From NCBI GenBank assembly GCA_039519185.1, contig CM076847.1, positions 24,177,251 to 24,241,250 of the forward strand: 64,000 nt of DNA, read 5' to 3'. The translations under genes and the position numbers were made by a program. Position 1 is the first letter of the stretch. Every line of letters starts with the position of its first letter. The notes beneath the pieces were generated by a model that was given only the letters and a program-made list of their open reading frames with translations, made no database searches and was not told the origin of the DNA. Source of the DNA: Astragalus membranaceus (Eukaryota > Streptophyta > Magnoliopsida > Fabales > Fabaceae). Positions 19,830-29,658 of the stretch are shown here, in pieces.

Positions 19830-20245
19830 TAATGAATAATGAATAGTGATTAGCGTCGAAACTAATTAACGGTCAAGATCTTGCCGACACTATATTAACG
19901 GTCAAGATCTTGCCGACACTAAATAGTGAATAGTGCAGCGTGATTATTGAATAGTCAATGGTGATTAGCGTCGACACCAATTAATGGTCAAGATGTTGTC
20001 GACACTAAATTAACGGTCAAGATCTTGCCGACACTAAATAGTGAATAGTGCAGCATGATTATTGAATAGTCAATGGTGATTAGTGTCGACACTAATTAAC
20101 GATCAATATCTTGCCGACACTAAATTAACAGCCAAGATCTTGCAGACACTAAATAGTGAATAGTGCAGCGTGATTATTGAATAGTCAATAGTGATTAGTG
20201 TCGACACTCATTAACGGTCAAGATCTTGCCGACACTAATTAAATA
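19830..20245. repeat. 115-bp tandem repeat in CACTA-2
   Basis: At least three copies with period 115 bp (marker TGCAGC at 19934, 20049, 20164) contain GTCGACACTAATTAACGGTC and AAGATCTTGCCGACACTAAA, the latter repeated within the unit. No coding meaning. Confidence 0.9.
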
Positions 20246-20261
20246 GCTTATATTGAATTTG

Positions 20262-20740
20262 GTTATTTCCGGCGGATATATGGGTATTTCCGGCGGATAT
20301 TTAGGCATTTCCGGCGGTTATTTAGGTATTTCCGGCGGATATTTGGGTGTTTCCGGTGGATTTGCGTTTACGACTTTTTTTTTTAAAAAAAATCAAAATC
20401 CGCCGGAAATTCCTCGAAATCCGCCGAAAACACTTATGGTGGATAAATCCGCCGGAAAGTCCCTAAATTCTGCCGGAAATTCATCGAAATCCGCCGGACA
20501 CACTTGCAGTGGATAAATCCACTGGAAAGTCCCTAAATTCCGCCGGTAGGTTTGTGGCGGATAAAAATCCGCCGGAAAAATCCTGAAACCGCCAATTTGG
20601 AATTTCAAAAATCCGCCGGAAACACCCTATATCCGCTGGAAATGACATTTCCGGCGGATTCGAGTTTTGACCGTTGGTTTTCGTTTCTCTATATAAATCC
20701 CTTCTCCACCTCTTCTTCTTCACACCTCTACCAATCTATC
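20262..20740 (+). promoter_or_regulatory. Second copy of the CACTA-2 subterminal/leader module
   Basis: Subterminal repeats, then ATTCGAGTTTTGACCGTTGG, TATA box CTATATAAATCC (20690-20700) and the CT-rich CTTCTCCACCTCTTCTTCTT leader. This repeats the module at 18840-19315. The copy nearest the transposase is this one, so it is the more likely transposase promoter. Confidence 0.7.
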
Positions 20741-21030
20741 TTCTTTCTACTAAATCTCTTTCTCTCTATCAATCCATTCTCCACTTCTCTCTACTAATCT
20801 CTTCCTCTCGTTGACAAATTTCTTCGATATAAGGTATGTTTGTAACATTAGTTAATATTTTTAGTTTTTGAATTATTTTATAATATGAGTTTGTTACTAA
20901 TTGTGGTGTTGTTTGTTTAGGTATTGTTTGGGTTCCTCCTCTTTCCTCTTTGTTTGAGTTCAGGATAAGCTTCAAGTCAGAGCCTTCTCTTCACTACGGT
21001 TAGTTATCAAAGTAATTAATATTAATATAT

Positions 21031-21076
<46 letters not shown>

Positions 21077-21472
21077 ATTTTTTGTTTTTAGTGTCTACAA
21101 AAATTTTACCAACTTGTGGTCAACGTAAAATTTGTATTTTTCTTTTAGTCGTTGGTGATTTTTAATAACGCTTATTAGCACCACCATCAAAATTTGTTCG
21201 TCCCAAAAAATTATATAATAATGTTCTTTTACTATTTTGGTACAAAATTAAAATTAATAAAATATTAATTACTTCACTATTTAAAGTAAAATTTTGTTAC
21301 AAATTTTGTTTGCAATAATAATACAAAATAATTTATATTGAAAAAACTTATTTATTAAGTTCACTTATAAAGTAGTTAATATATCATTATATATCAAAAT
21401 ATAAAGTAATTTATAGTTTATTTGATAGTTTATTTCATTTACGTTGTAGTGTAGTACATAGATCTTGAAATT
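20741..21472. other. Leader and intron region before the transposase
   Basis: AT-rich, with an (AT)n tract at about 21028-21074. Candidate splice sites occur near 20832 and 21000 (TACGGTTAG). No coding similarity. Confidence 0.5.
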
Positions 21473-24400
21473 ATGGATCGTAGTTGAATGTATGATCGAT
21501 TGTTTCCTGGAAGATCCGGTTTAAAGCGACGTTTTATAGAAGGAGTAGAAGAGTTTATTTTTTGTGCTAAGCATCATGAAGAATTTGCGCGACAAGGCGG
21601 AATTAGATGTCCGTGCTGAAGTCTTCGTTTCGAGTTATAAAAAATGAAGACGAAGTTAGAGTTGATTTGTACAATAATGGGTTTAGGCCAAATTATTGGA
21701 TATGGAGTCGTCACGGGGAGGTAGGACTAGGGGTAGCTGCAGTTCCTTCGGTTAATGTTCCGGTTGAATTAGTAGCTCTCACATCAAGTAGTTATCCAGC
21801 GAGTACGACATCTGGAGGCCAAATTATACAACCGTTAGATGTTTATCAGGGAATGATATCTGACGCTGTTGGAGTAAATTTGGATTTTGAAGAACCGGAA
21901 TATGATGCTGAAGAAGTTCCAAATGAGGAAGCTCAAAGGTTTTACATGTATTTGAGTGAGACAAATAAACCATTATTTGAAGGATCTAAAGACTCAAAAT
22001 TATCAATGTGTGTTCGGTTGTTGGGTCTTAAGTCTCAATTTAACGTTGTTGAGTTGTGCATGGAATATATGACCAAAATGATGTTGGATGCAACCCCCAT
22101 TAGAGGGCTTTTGCCGCAAAATTATTATGAAGCTAAAAGACTGGTATCGAAGCTTGGCTTAAAATCTAAAAGAATTGATTGTTGTGTGTCTGGTTGCATG
22201 CTCTATTATAACAATGAGTTTGGCATAAATGATGGAGAGTTGTCGGAATGCAAGTTATGTGGAGAGCCACGCTATCGTGTCAGTAGAAAAGGGATGAGCA
22301 GAGGCAAACCGGTTCTACGAAAAGCAATGTTCTATCTGTCGCTTATACCAAGGCTACAGAGGATGTTTACTTCAATGGAGACCGCGGGTAAAATGACGTG
22401 GCACCATCAAAATAGAAATAATAATTCTGGTGAATTACGTCACCCATCTGATGGTGAAGCTTGGAAGCATTTTGATCGTGTTCATCCAGATTTTTCCAGT
22501 GATCCACCCAATGTTCGGCTTGGTTTATGCTCTGATGGTTTCACACCATATATTCAAGCCTCGGCAACACCGTATTCATGTTGGCCAGTTATTGTTTCCC
22601 CATACAACCTTCCTCCAGAAATGTGTATGTCTAAACCATACATGTTTTTAAATTATATTATTCCCGGGCCAAGTAATCCAACAGCTGGTATTAACATATA
22701 TTTGCAACCTTTGATTGATGACCTAAAAAGGTTGTGGAATGGTGTTTTAACTTAATGTGCAGCACGCAAACAAAATTTTGTGATGAGGGCGGCTTTGTGT
22801 GGACCATTAATGACTTCCCTACCTATGGAATGATGTCTGGATGGGGGACACATGATAAGATGGCGTGTCCGATTTGCATGGTTGACACAAAGGCTTTTAG
22901 TCCTAAATATGGAGGAAAACCCTCATGGTTTGACTCCCACCGTAGGTTCTTACCTATGGATCACCCATTTAGAAAGCAGAAATATGCGTTCATCAAGGGA
23001 AATGTTGAAACAGCTGGACCTCCTCGTAAGTTGACACCAGAGGAAGTTTGGAATAGTGTTAGGGATATCCCTCCTGTGGAAGTCGTAGCGGGTGTTGTTT
23101 CTCGTCTAGATGGCTATGGACAATGGCACAATTGGACAAAAAAAGTATTTTTTGGGAATTTCCCTATTGGAAAGATAATCTATTGAGACACAATCTCGAT
23201 GTCATGCATATAGAGAAGAATTTTTTTGACAACATATTTAACACTGTCATGAACGTGAAAGGCAAAACGAAAGACAATGAGAAAGCTAGGAAGGATATAG
23301 ATCATTACTGTAGACGAAAGGATTTGTTGTTGGTTGAGCAAGGTTGTAGGACTTTGAAACCCAAAGCCAATTATACTTTATCTACCGAACAAGCGAAAGC
23401 AGTTTATCAGTGGATAAAAGAGTTGAAAATGCCAGACGGTTATTCTTCCAAATTATCTAGATGTGCAGATGTGGATAATGGGAGGTTGCATGGGGTGAAG
23501 AGTCATGATTGTCATGTATTCATGGAGTTCTTACTTCCTACCGCTTTTAGTTCGTTGCCAACACACGTTTTGAATCCGCTCATTGAAATAAGTCAATACT
23601 TTAAGAATTTGTGTTCTGCAACGCTAAAAGCTGATGATATTTCAAAAATGGAACAAGACATCCCACTTATCTTATGCAAGTTGGAGAGAATATTTCCGCC
23701 TGGTTTCTTTGATTCTCTGGAGCATCTACCGGTGCATCTCGCATATGAAGCTAAACTTGGCGGACCTGTCCAATACAGATGGATGTATCCGTTTGAAAGG
23801 TCAGTTAATTTTCACACCATATAAGAAACAAGTTTAAAATATATGATTATTATGTTAATTAATATCATTTTCTCTAGGTTCATGGGTGACTCAAAACGAT
23901 CGGTGAAAAACAAAGCTAGAGTTGAAGGATCGATATGTTCTTCTTACTTACACCGTGAAACAACACATTTTTGTTCTTATTATTTCAAGAATGAGTTTGC
24001 TCCCAAAAGCAGCCGAAATGAAATGGATACTGAATGGCCTAGACATCCTTTAGCTTTGTCTGTCTTTTGTCTACCCGGTCGTCCATCTGGGAAGGAGTCA
24101 ATTCACTAGCTAACAGATGAAGAGTTAAGTTCAGCAGATGTTCATGTGTTGATAAACTGTACTGAGGTGCAACCATTTATTGAGTATGTTCCTCAACATT
24201 ATAAACTATCGATCTTAATTAGTTAATATGCATATGAAGTAGAAAAATGTGTAAGAATTAATTATTTCTTTTTAGGGAATTCTTGTCATCACAGGTCGTA
24301 AGTGAGCAACAATCTTCTGCTTATATTAATGCACATTTTCCAACGTGGTTTAGGCAACTTGTTTATGCCCTCCCGCCAACTCCTACCAACCAACACTTGA

Positions 24401-25073
24401 GGAACATATCAGACGGTCCTCGAAGATGTGTTAAAGAATGACACACATACTTTGTCAATGGATACAAATTTCACACCAATGAATGGACACAGGGCAGAGA
24501 GACAGTCAATAGTGGAGTGTGCATGAAGGGTGTCATTGGAGAAGGTGAAGATGATTTTTATGGCGTGGTTCAACGTATATATGAACTTTCGTACCCCCAT
24601 CTAGATTTTAGTCAGAAGGTAGTGGTTTTCTATTGTCATTGGTTTGGTCCGTCTGCTCGAGGAGCAAAGGTGAATCCAAAGTCAAATACAGTGGACATTA
24701 AAATGAATGGTAGATATCGACTGTATGATCTGTTCGCCATTGCACAAAATGTGAGACAAGTCTATTATGTCCCTTATCCATCAACGCGGACAAATAGGCG
24801 TGGTTGGTGTGTAGCAATTAAAACAAAACCAAGAGGTCCATTGAGATAAATGATGACACAGTGGAAGATGTGCCATATCAAATGGAAGAGATGTCTAATG
24901 TAAATGAAGTGATTGAAGTTGAACCCATTACTCGTTTATGTGATGAGCCAAACACCGGCGATGAAGTTGATGACGAAGAAGATGCTGATGAAGATGCAAC
25001 AAACCACATTGGTGTATCAAGAATTCACTCCTCTGATGATGATGATTTTGAGAATGAATGGAATTCCAATTAG
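21473..25073 (+). pseudogene. TNP2-type CACTA transposase (TNPD), multiply disrupted
   Basis: It would cut and rejoin CACTA ends in the nucleus. N-terminal transposase-associated domain: MDRS then MYDRLFPGRSGLKRRFIEGV at 21473, CPC near 21595, NNGFRPNYWIWSRHGEV at about 21685. The Tnp2 domain follows (about 22060-22990) with MLYYN, C..C, RLQRMFTSMETAGKMTWHHQ, HPSDGEAWKHFD, SDPPNVRLGLCSDGF, WPVIVSPYNLPPEMC, PGPSNP and WTINDFPTYGMMSGW. Next HNLDVMHIEKNFFDNI (about 23190), a DUF4218 region (LPTHVLNPLIEISQYFKNLC; exon end at 23799; next exon from 23880), a DUF4216 region (VVFYCHWFGPSARG to VYYVPYPS, about 24620-24785) and an acidic tail to 25073. Lesions: TGA after MDRS, frameshift near 21600, TAA at 22753, frameshifts near 22795, 23150 and 24835, stops near 24107 and 24440. 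Too broken to be active. Confidence 0.92.
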
Positions 25074-25116
25074 TTATTTATGTTTCAACAATATATGTTA
25101 TATAACCTATTTTTAA

Positions 25117-25228
25117 TTAGTATGTAATTTATGTTTGTTTAACTATGTTTGTTTAATTAGTATGTAATTTATGTTTGTTTAACTATGTTTGTTTAATTAG
25201 TATGTAATTTATGTTTGTTTAACTATGT
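25117..25228. repeat. 40-bp tandem repeat
   Basis: Nearly three copies with exact 40-bp period (TATGTAATTTATGTTTGTTT at 25121, 25161, 25201), between the two CACTA-2 genes. Confidence 0.95.
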
Positions 25229-25377
25229 GTAATTTAGTATGTTTATGTTAACCTTGTTTAGTGTATGTTGGTTTGTTTATTACTTTATTACTTTATTACT
25301 TGATTAATTAATTATTTATAATTAACTAGTCATTTTCATGTGTATTAATTAATAATATGTATATATGTATATATAGA

Positions 25378-26376
25378 AGGCGAGGGAACAAAGGGCAATC
25401 ACTTTGCCTGAGTTGCATCACTACCTTCTAATGCGGGAGGACACTGGTGACTTTGCTACAGATCGGGCGAGGAATATTTAGGTAAAACGACTTTTACAAT
25501 TATATATTAATGTTTATTATTTATAATATTCTTTATATCGGGCGAGGAATATTATATTAAAACTATTTTTGCAATAGTTATTTATTTATTGGGTTATTTT
25601 TTTAGGAGAGCTTCCAGGGTGGGCTGACTGAGTAACATGAGTCCCAACAGAGCAATGGGGCAGCTGATATCGATCCAGAGGAGGAGGCTAGAGTAGCTCG
25701 TGATATTTAGGAGAGAGCAGTTGGTCCCCAAAAGAGTAATCGTATGGTAGGATCAGGTGGTATTGGACCGGCTGCTTTTCGAACAAGTATTATTCCGAGT
25801 CTATCAGCTTGACAATCTTCTGGATCTCCGAGTACTGCTCGCTCTTATGTTCCCAATGCTGGTGAGTTGAATGCTGTTACCGAATTGACGCGGCAACTGA
25901 GCGAGCAGCAACGTCAGTTTGCCGAGCGGTAGGAGCAAGGTTATTGGGAAGTGGCGGCGCTTCGGAAGAAAGCCAGGATAACTTAGGAAGGCATCGAGGA
26001 GCAGCAAGGATAGCTGAGCAGCGCTTGGTGGAGCAGGCTAGGATAGCTGAGCAGCGCATGGAGGAGCGCTTTAAGTTTTTGCAGGATCAGCTGATGATGT
26101 CTCAGCACTCGAGGCCATCCTCATCACATATGCCATCCTACCAGCTGCAGCAGCCGCAGCAGCATTACGGGGGTGCATTTCAGCAGTGGCCTCAGCAGCA
26201 GTATGCACCCCAGTATTCCCAACAGTATGCACCTCAGCCATAGCAGCAACCCCAGTAGCCCCAGCAGCAGCACCCCAGCGGCCCAAAATCGATCTTAATC
26301 TCGATTCGATTACTGCTTTTCTTACATCTGATACCTATTATCATGGTGATGAGTTAGGCCAGCAGCCACCCCAGTA
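25378..26376 (+). pseudogene. TNPA-like second CACTA-2 gene, remnant
   Basis: Scattered plus-strand fragments fit the C-terminal part of the plant CACTA accessory protein (Transposase_24-like): an opening ITLPELHHYLLMREDTGDFA near 25400, ERAVGPQKSNRMVGSGGIGP near 25712, and a coiled Q/E/R-rich region (RIAEQRLVEQARIAEQRMEE, then FKFLQDQL) at about 26010-26100. A glutamine/proline/tyrosine-rich tail with QQPQQHYGGAFQQWPQQQYA repeats follows. Introns and several stops (TAG at 25478, 25708, 25930, 26241) interrupt it. TNPA-like proteins bind the subterminal repeats and assist the transposase. The position after TNP2 fits. The family call is moderate because the DNA-binding part is not clear. Confidence 0.55.
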
Positions 26377-26975
26377 GCTTTGGATTATTTTATTTTGTTG
26401 TATGGATATTTTTTTTATTGTATGGAAATTTTTTTTGTTGTATGGATATTTATTTAAATTAATGTTTAATTTTCATTTCTAATTTTTATTTTTTTAAATA
26501 GTAAATTAATTAATTATTAAATTTTATTTTTTTATCAATACTCAAACTTTTAAATAAAATAATCAATTAAAGTTTTTAATAAAATAATATTAATTTTTTA
26601 AATAAAACGATTTTTAAAAAAAAATATTTATTTTTTTAAAAAAATTAATTTAAAAAAAAATGGTTTTTTCCGGCTGATTTGCGGACCTTCCGGCGGATAA
26701 ACCATACGATTTTTTCTGGGGTTTTAATCCGCCGGTAGTTTCCGGCGGAGTTGTGGACTTTCCGGCGGGTTAACCAGACGATATTTTCTTGGGGTTTTCC
26801 GGCGGATTTTTCGGCGCCATAAAATCCGCCGGAAACCGTTTGCCACGAGCTGTCTACCGGCGCCAAAAATCCGCCGAAAAGTCCAAAAAATCCGCCGGAT
26901 TTTTGGCTTTTCTGGCGGATTTTTGGCTTTTCCGGCGGATTTTGTCCGCCGAAAATTCCAATTTTTCTTGTAGTG
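26377..26975. repeat. CACTA-2 3' UTR-like AT-rich DNA and right subterminal repeats
   Basis: 26377-26655 is AT-rich with long T/A runs and no genes. From 26660 to 26975 there are about 15 copies of TTTCCGGCGGATTT or its inverse, then CCAATTTTTCTTGTAGTG at the terminus. Confidence 0.85.
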
Positions 26976-26978
26976 AGA

Positions 26979-27559
26979 AGCCGTATTAGTGACATTCGCC
27001 ATAAACTGCCCCCTAGTGTTGGCAATGCAAAAGTACCAGGCTGAGGAATTACAGGAATATGATATACCTGATGAGAGAACGCCTGTTGAGGCCTATTCAC
27101 ACTCCCACTCGGTGGACACTGATGCATGCCTCCCATAGAATTATAAGAAGATGCCTGCTGAGGTCCAACAGGGTTGGTGTATGGCAGATTCTGATGCGTG
27201 CCTCCCATGGAGTTAGGTTGTCCTCCCTGCAATTGGCCGGGGAAAATGGGGTTCGTAGCGCTGCTACCTTGCGTCGCGTGCCTTTGTTCCAATTCCTTGG
27301 CTTGTTGCACTTCATTGTGCACCATAGGTTTAACTATGTCAGCCAATTATTGGGACACTTGGTACATTATGTCATGTATCCCCATATCAATTTGTTGCGG
27401 AATGAATGACATGGTCATGACCACGGGTTCCTCCTCTTCGTGAGGTGGTTCATTCGACTAAGCAGTAACCGTTAAGGCAGTATTCCCCGAAACACCTACA
27501 GGCTTCATGATTTTGCCTTTGGAAGCAGTTGCCTTCTTTGATGCTGAAGGTGATTCCAT
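26979..27559 (-). pseudogene. Element G gag-like protein, N-terminal part
   Basis: The likely start is ATG 27559 (minus), MESPSASKKATASKGK. After two in-frame stops (near 27458 and 27345) the frame continues with MHNEVQQAKELEQRHATQGS-like sequence and a repetitive region (NSMGGTHQ, NSMGGMHQ, GPQQASSYN, RPQQAFSHQ) rich in P, Q, G and N. Then it runs into CACTA-2 at 26978. This looks like the variable N-terminal part of a plant gypsy gag. No capsid or zinc-knuckle motif is visible before the interruption. The remaining piece (18820-18466) contains one TAG and is cut by the Copia LTR. Confidence 0.55.
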
Positions 27560-27648
27560 ACTTATGCTTTTACCGAAGTGCAAGTGCATACGCCAACAAT
27601 AATCTAGTCCAGGCGAATCAAACACAGAGGTCTGTTCACCCGTTCCTG

Positions 27649-27665
27649 TCCCACCGGGCGTGCCA
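27649..27665 (-). other. Primer-binding-site region of element G
   Basis: The minus strand reads TTGGCACGCCCGGTGGGAC a few bases inside the LTR, a leader seen in Tat-like plant gypsy elements. It sets the orientation. The tRNA identity was not determined. Confidence 0.7.
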
Positions 27666-27668
27666 ATT

Positions 27669-28399
27669 TGTTTTGTCGTCAAACTCTTAGGTCCTAGCTG
27701 TTGGATCGGCCAGAGGTTTGTACAGTTCTTTGATTCCTTTGTTCTTCAAGCGATTGCGCCAAGGCGGGAACTCTGCTCCTTGACTGTGGGTATCCTGACT
27801 TCTCTAGAAAGTGCGATAAAGAAGAAGAACTGAAATAAACTTAGAGTTTGATTAATTGATGTGTGTCCTGTACAATTATCCTCCTCCTATTTATATACAT
27901 AGGCCCTCGTCGGCCACTACTATAGCCAACATTTGCCTACCGTTGGATTGATCTAAGATCAACGATTATCATTGTTCCTAAGCCCTAAAGAGGCGGAGTA
28001 ACTACCCACTAGCACAGTTAGTGGGGTGAACTCCCTCACTCCGCCTTTTGCGGCTTCGCTCCTTCGCTTGATCTTCAACCGCTCCCACGTTCTATCTTCG
28101 TGCTTTCTCTTCCTTGCCTTCCAAGCAAACCTACCTTGCCTCGGCCACTTGGTTTACTCGGCTAGCCTTCATCCTCAGACAGTGACTCAGGCACCCGAGT
28201 CTACCCTGACCGTTGCCCCTGGGGCTAACCCCTTCTTCGGGGAGTTGTCTTGTGGTGTGCCCTGAGGGCTTCTCTTGAGTTCTTTCCTTTGGCAATTATC
28301 TCCTGGGATTTAGTTTAGTGGCTCGCCTCAGCACTCTAATTCTATTCCCCTTTTTCCTCAACCCTCAGCCTACGACTTAGTTATTTTTGGGTGTTAACA
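27669..28399 (-). repeat. Element G 5' LTR
   Basis: On the minus strand it begins TGTTAACACCCAAAAATAAC at 28399 and ends GACGACAAAACA at 27669 (731 bp), directly before the PBS. A minus-strand TATA-like TATGTATATAAATAGG lies near 27888-27903. The partner LTR is outside the window. Confidence 0.75.
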
Positions 28400-29640
28400 A
28401 TACCTAACAAAATTCACAACAAAGGGAGGAGGAGATCACCTAAAAGATTAGTGGTTCACAGACCCCTTCTCTTTTAATAATACAGCCCCCTTCTCATAGG
28501 CCCTTATTCGCAGACCAGCAATTTCAAAAGCCTAAAAAACTGAGCCACAGCTAGTCACACCCCCTGTTTTGATATTACAACACCTCTGCATAGGTTTTAG
28601 TTTTCGCAGGCCATTAGTCTAGAAGCCCAAAAAACGAAAACTGGGCTGCTGCTAGTTGAACCCCGTCTTTTTTCTTACAACGCATTTTGTTTTATGTCTT
28701 TATTTTTAAAGGGAATTAAGCTGATTGTACAATCGAGTTAGTCAGCATTGTAGGCGAATGAGTTGTACAACTCAAAAGTCCTAAAACTCCTATAAAAATA
28801 ATTAATTAATTTTCATTCAAAAAAACAATAAAACAAACGTTTTCTCTTTCTTAAAAATCAATAAATCTAATTTTGAAATTAGAGGGGATTAAGTCAGTTG
28901 TACAACCGGGTTAATATGCTTTTTAGGATAAATGAGCTTGACAGCTCAAAGGTCCTAAAATCCCTATAAAAACAATAAAAAAAAATCCAAAAACATAAAC
29001 AAACAAACTTTTCTTCTTTTTATGAAAATAAAAATCTAATTTTCAAATTATAGGGGATTAAGTCGGTTGTACAAACGGGTCAATATGCTTTTTAGGATAA
29101 ATGAGTTGTACATTTCAAAAGTCCTAAAATTCGTATAAAAACAATAAGAAACACCCAAAAACATAAACACCCAAACTATTTTTCTTTTTATGAAAATAAA
29201 AATCTATTTTTCAATTTATAGGGGATTAAGTCGGTTGTACAATGGGGTTAATATACTTTTTAGGATAAATGAGTTGCACAGCTCAAAAGTCCTAAAATCC
29301 CTATAAAAACAATAAAAAAGCATTAATTAAAAAACACCAACACACAAATTTTTTGTACCCAAGAACTACATATAATTCTTCTGCATTTTGCAGTTAATCG
29401 AAAGGGTAAATAAAAACAATTTTGGAATTAACATTATTTTTCAAAATTAATTAAAACGTAATATTTCTTTGAAAGGATGTCGTAGGGTGCTATACCTTCC
29501 TCACGCATAATCAACCCCGAACCCAAATATGGTCTCAAAGACCCTTATCCAATTTAAAGGGATTTATCGACGTTTGCCCTTACAGTTAAACTTTCGTGGC
29601 GGCTTCATTTCAAACTTCGAAGAATCCTTCATTTCTATAG
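28400..29640 (+). repeat. Element H 5' LTR region (Ogre/Tat-like)
   Basis: It ends with the R-U5 signature common to Tat/Ogre-type LTRs (GGGTGCTATACCTTCCTCAC, then GTCTCAAAGACCCTTATCC at about 29490-29560), followed by a PBS at 29641. The same block recurs at 38061 and 57022. The 5' edge is not certain because element G abuts at 28399. No coding sequence. Confidence 0.6.
28690..29335. repeat. Tandem repeat of about 170 bp in the H LTR
   Basis: Four copies start GGGGATTAAGTCGGTTGTAC or variants (near 28712, 28885, 29054, 29220), each with GGATAAATGAGTTGTACA and GTCCTAAAATCCCTATAAAA. Period 167-173 bp. Confidence 0.9.
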
Positions 29641-29658
29641 CTAGCGACTTCGCCGGGG
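29641..29658 (+). other. Primer-binding site of element H
   Basis: TAGCGACTTCGCCGGGGA resembles the TGGCGACTC(C)...GGGGA primer sites of plant Tat/Ogre elements. It is followed by AAGTTTAGAGAGTCAAGCC, the usual start of the Ogre-type leader. This fixes plus orientation for H. Confidence 0.65.

Larger units (their letters stand above)
18824..26975 (+). mobile_element. CACTA-2, decayed autonomous En/Spm-type element
   Basis: The right end is CTTGTAGTG (inverse of CACTACAAG) at 26975. The left end is CTCTACAAGAATA at 18824, a mutated copy of CACTACAAGAAAA. The TSD is AGA on both sides (18821-18823, 26976-26978). Subterminal repeats of TTTCCGGCGGATTT occupy both ends. The interior holds a TNP2-type transposase pseudogene and a TNPA-like remnant in the usual order. 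Length is 8.15 kb. The broken left CACTA and decayed transposase mean it should no longer move. Confidence 0.92.
18466..28399 (-). mobile_element. Element G, Ty3/gypsy retrotransposon 5' part, split by CACTA-2 and cut by the Copia
   Basis: On the minus strand: LTR (28399-27669), PBS region, gag-like proline/glutamine-rich frame (27559-26979), CACTA-2, then more gag-like sequence (18820-18466) up to the Copia LTR. AGA flanks CACTA-2 on both sides, and one frame (ending FMANVTNTAS on one side, resuming LQQRQVQLARRP on the other) continues across it. No pol domain lies in the window. The assignment of 18466-18820 to G rests on this frame and similar composition. Confidence 0.7.

Noticed and set aside
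21473..26376. CACTA-2 as a currently active autonomous element
   Set aside because: The transposase has many frameshifts and stops, and the left terminus reads CTCTA rather than CACTA.
26645..27346. 233-codon minus-strand frame as one protein
   Set aside because: It runs from element G gag into CACTA-2 subterminal repeats across the junction at 26975; the CGGCGGATTT-derived tail is not protein-coding.
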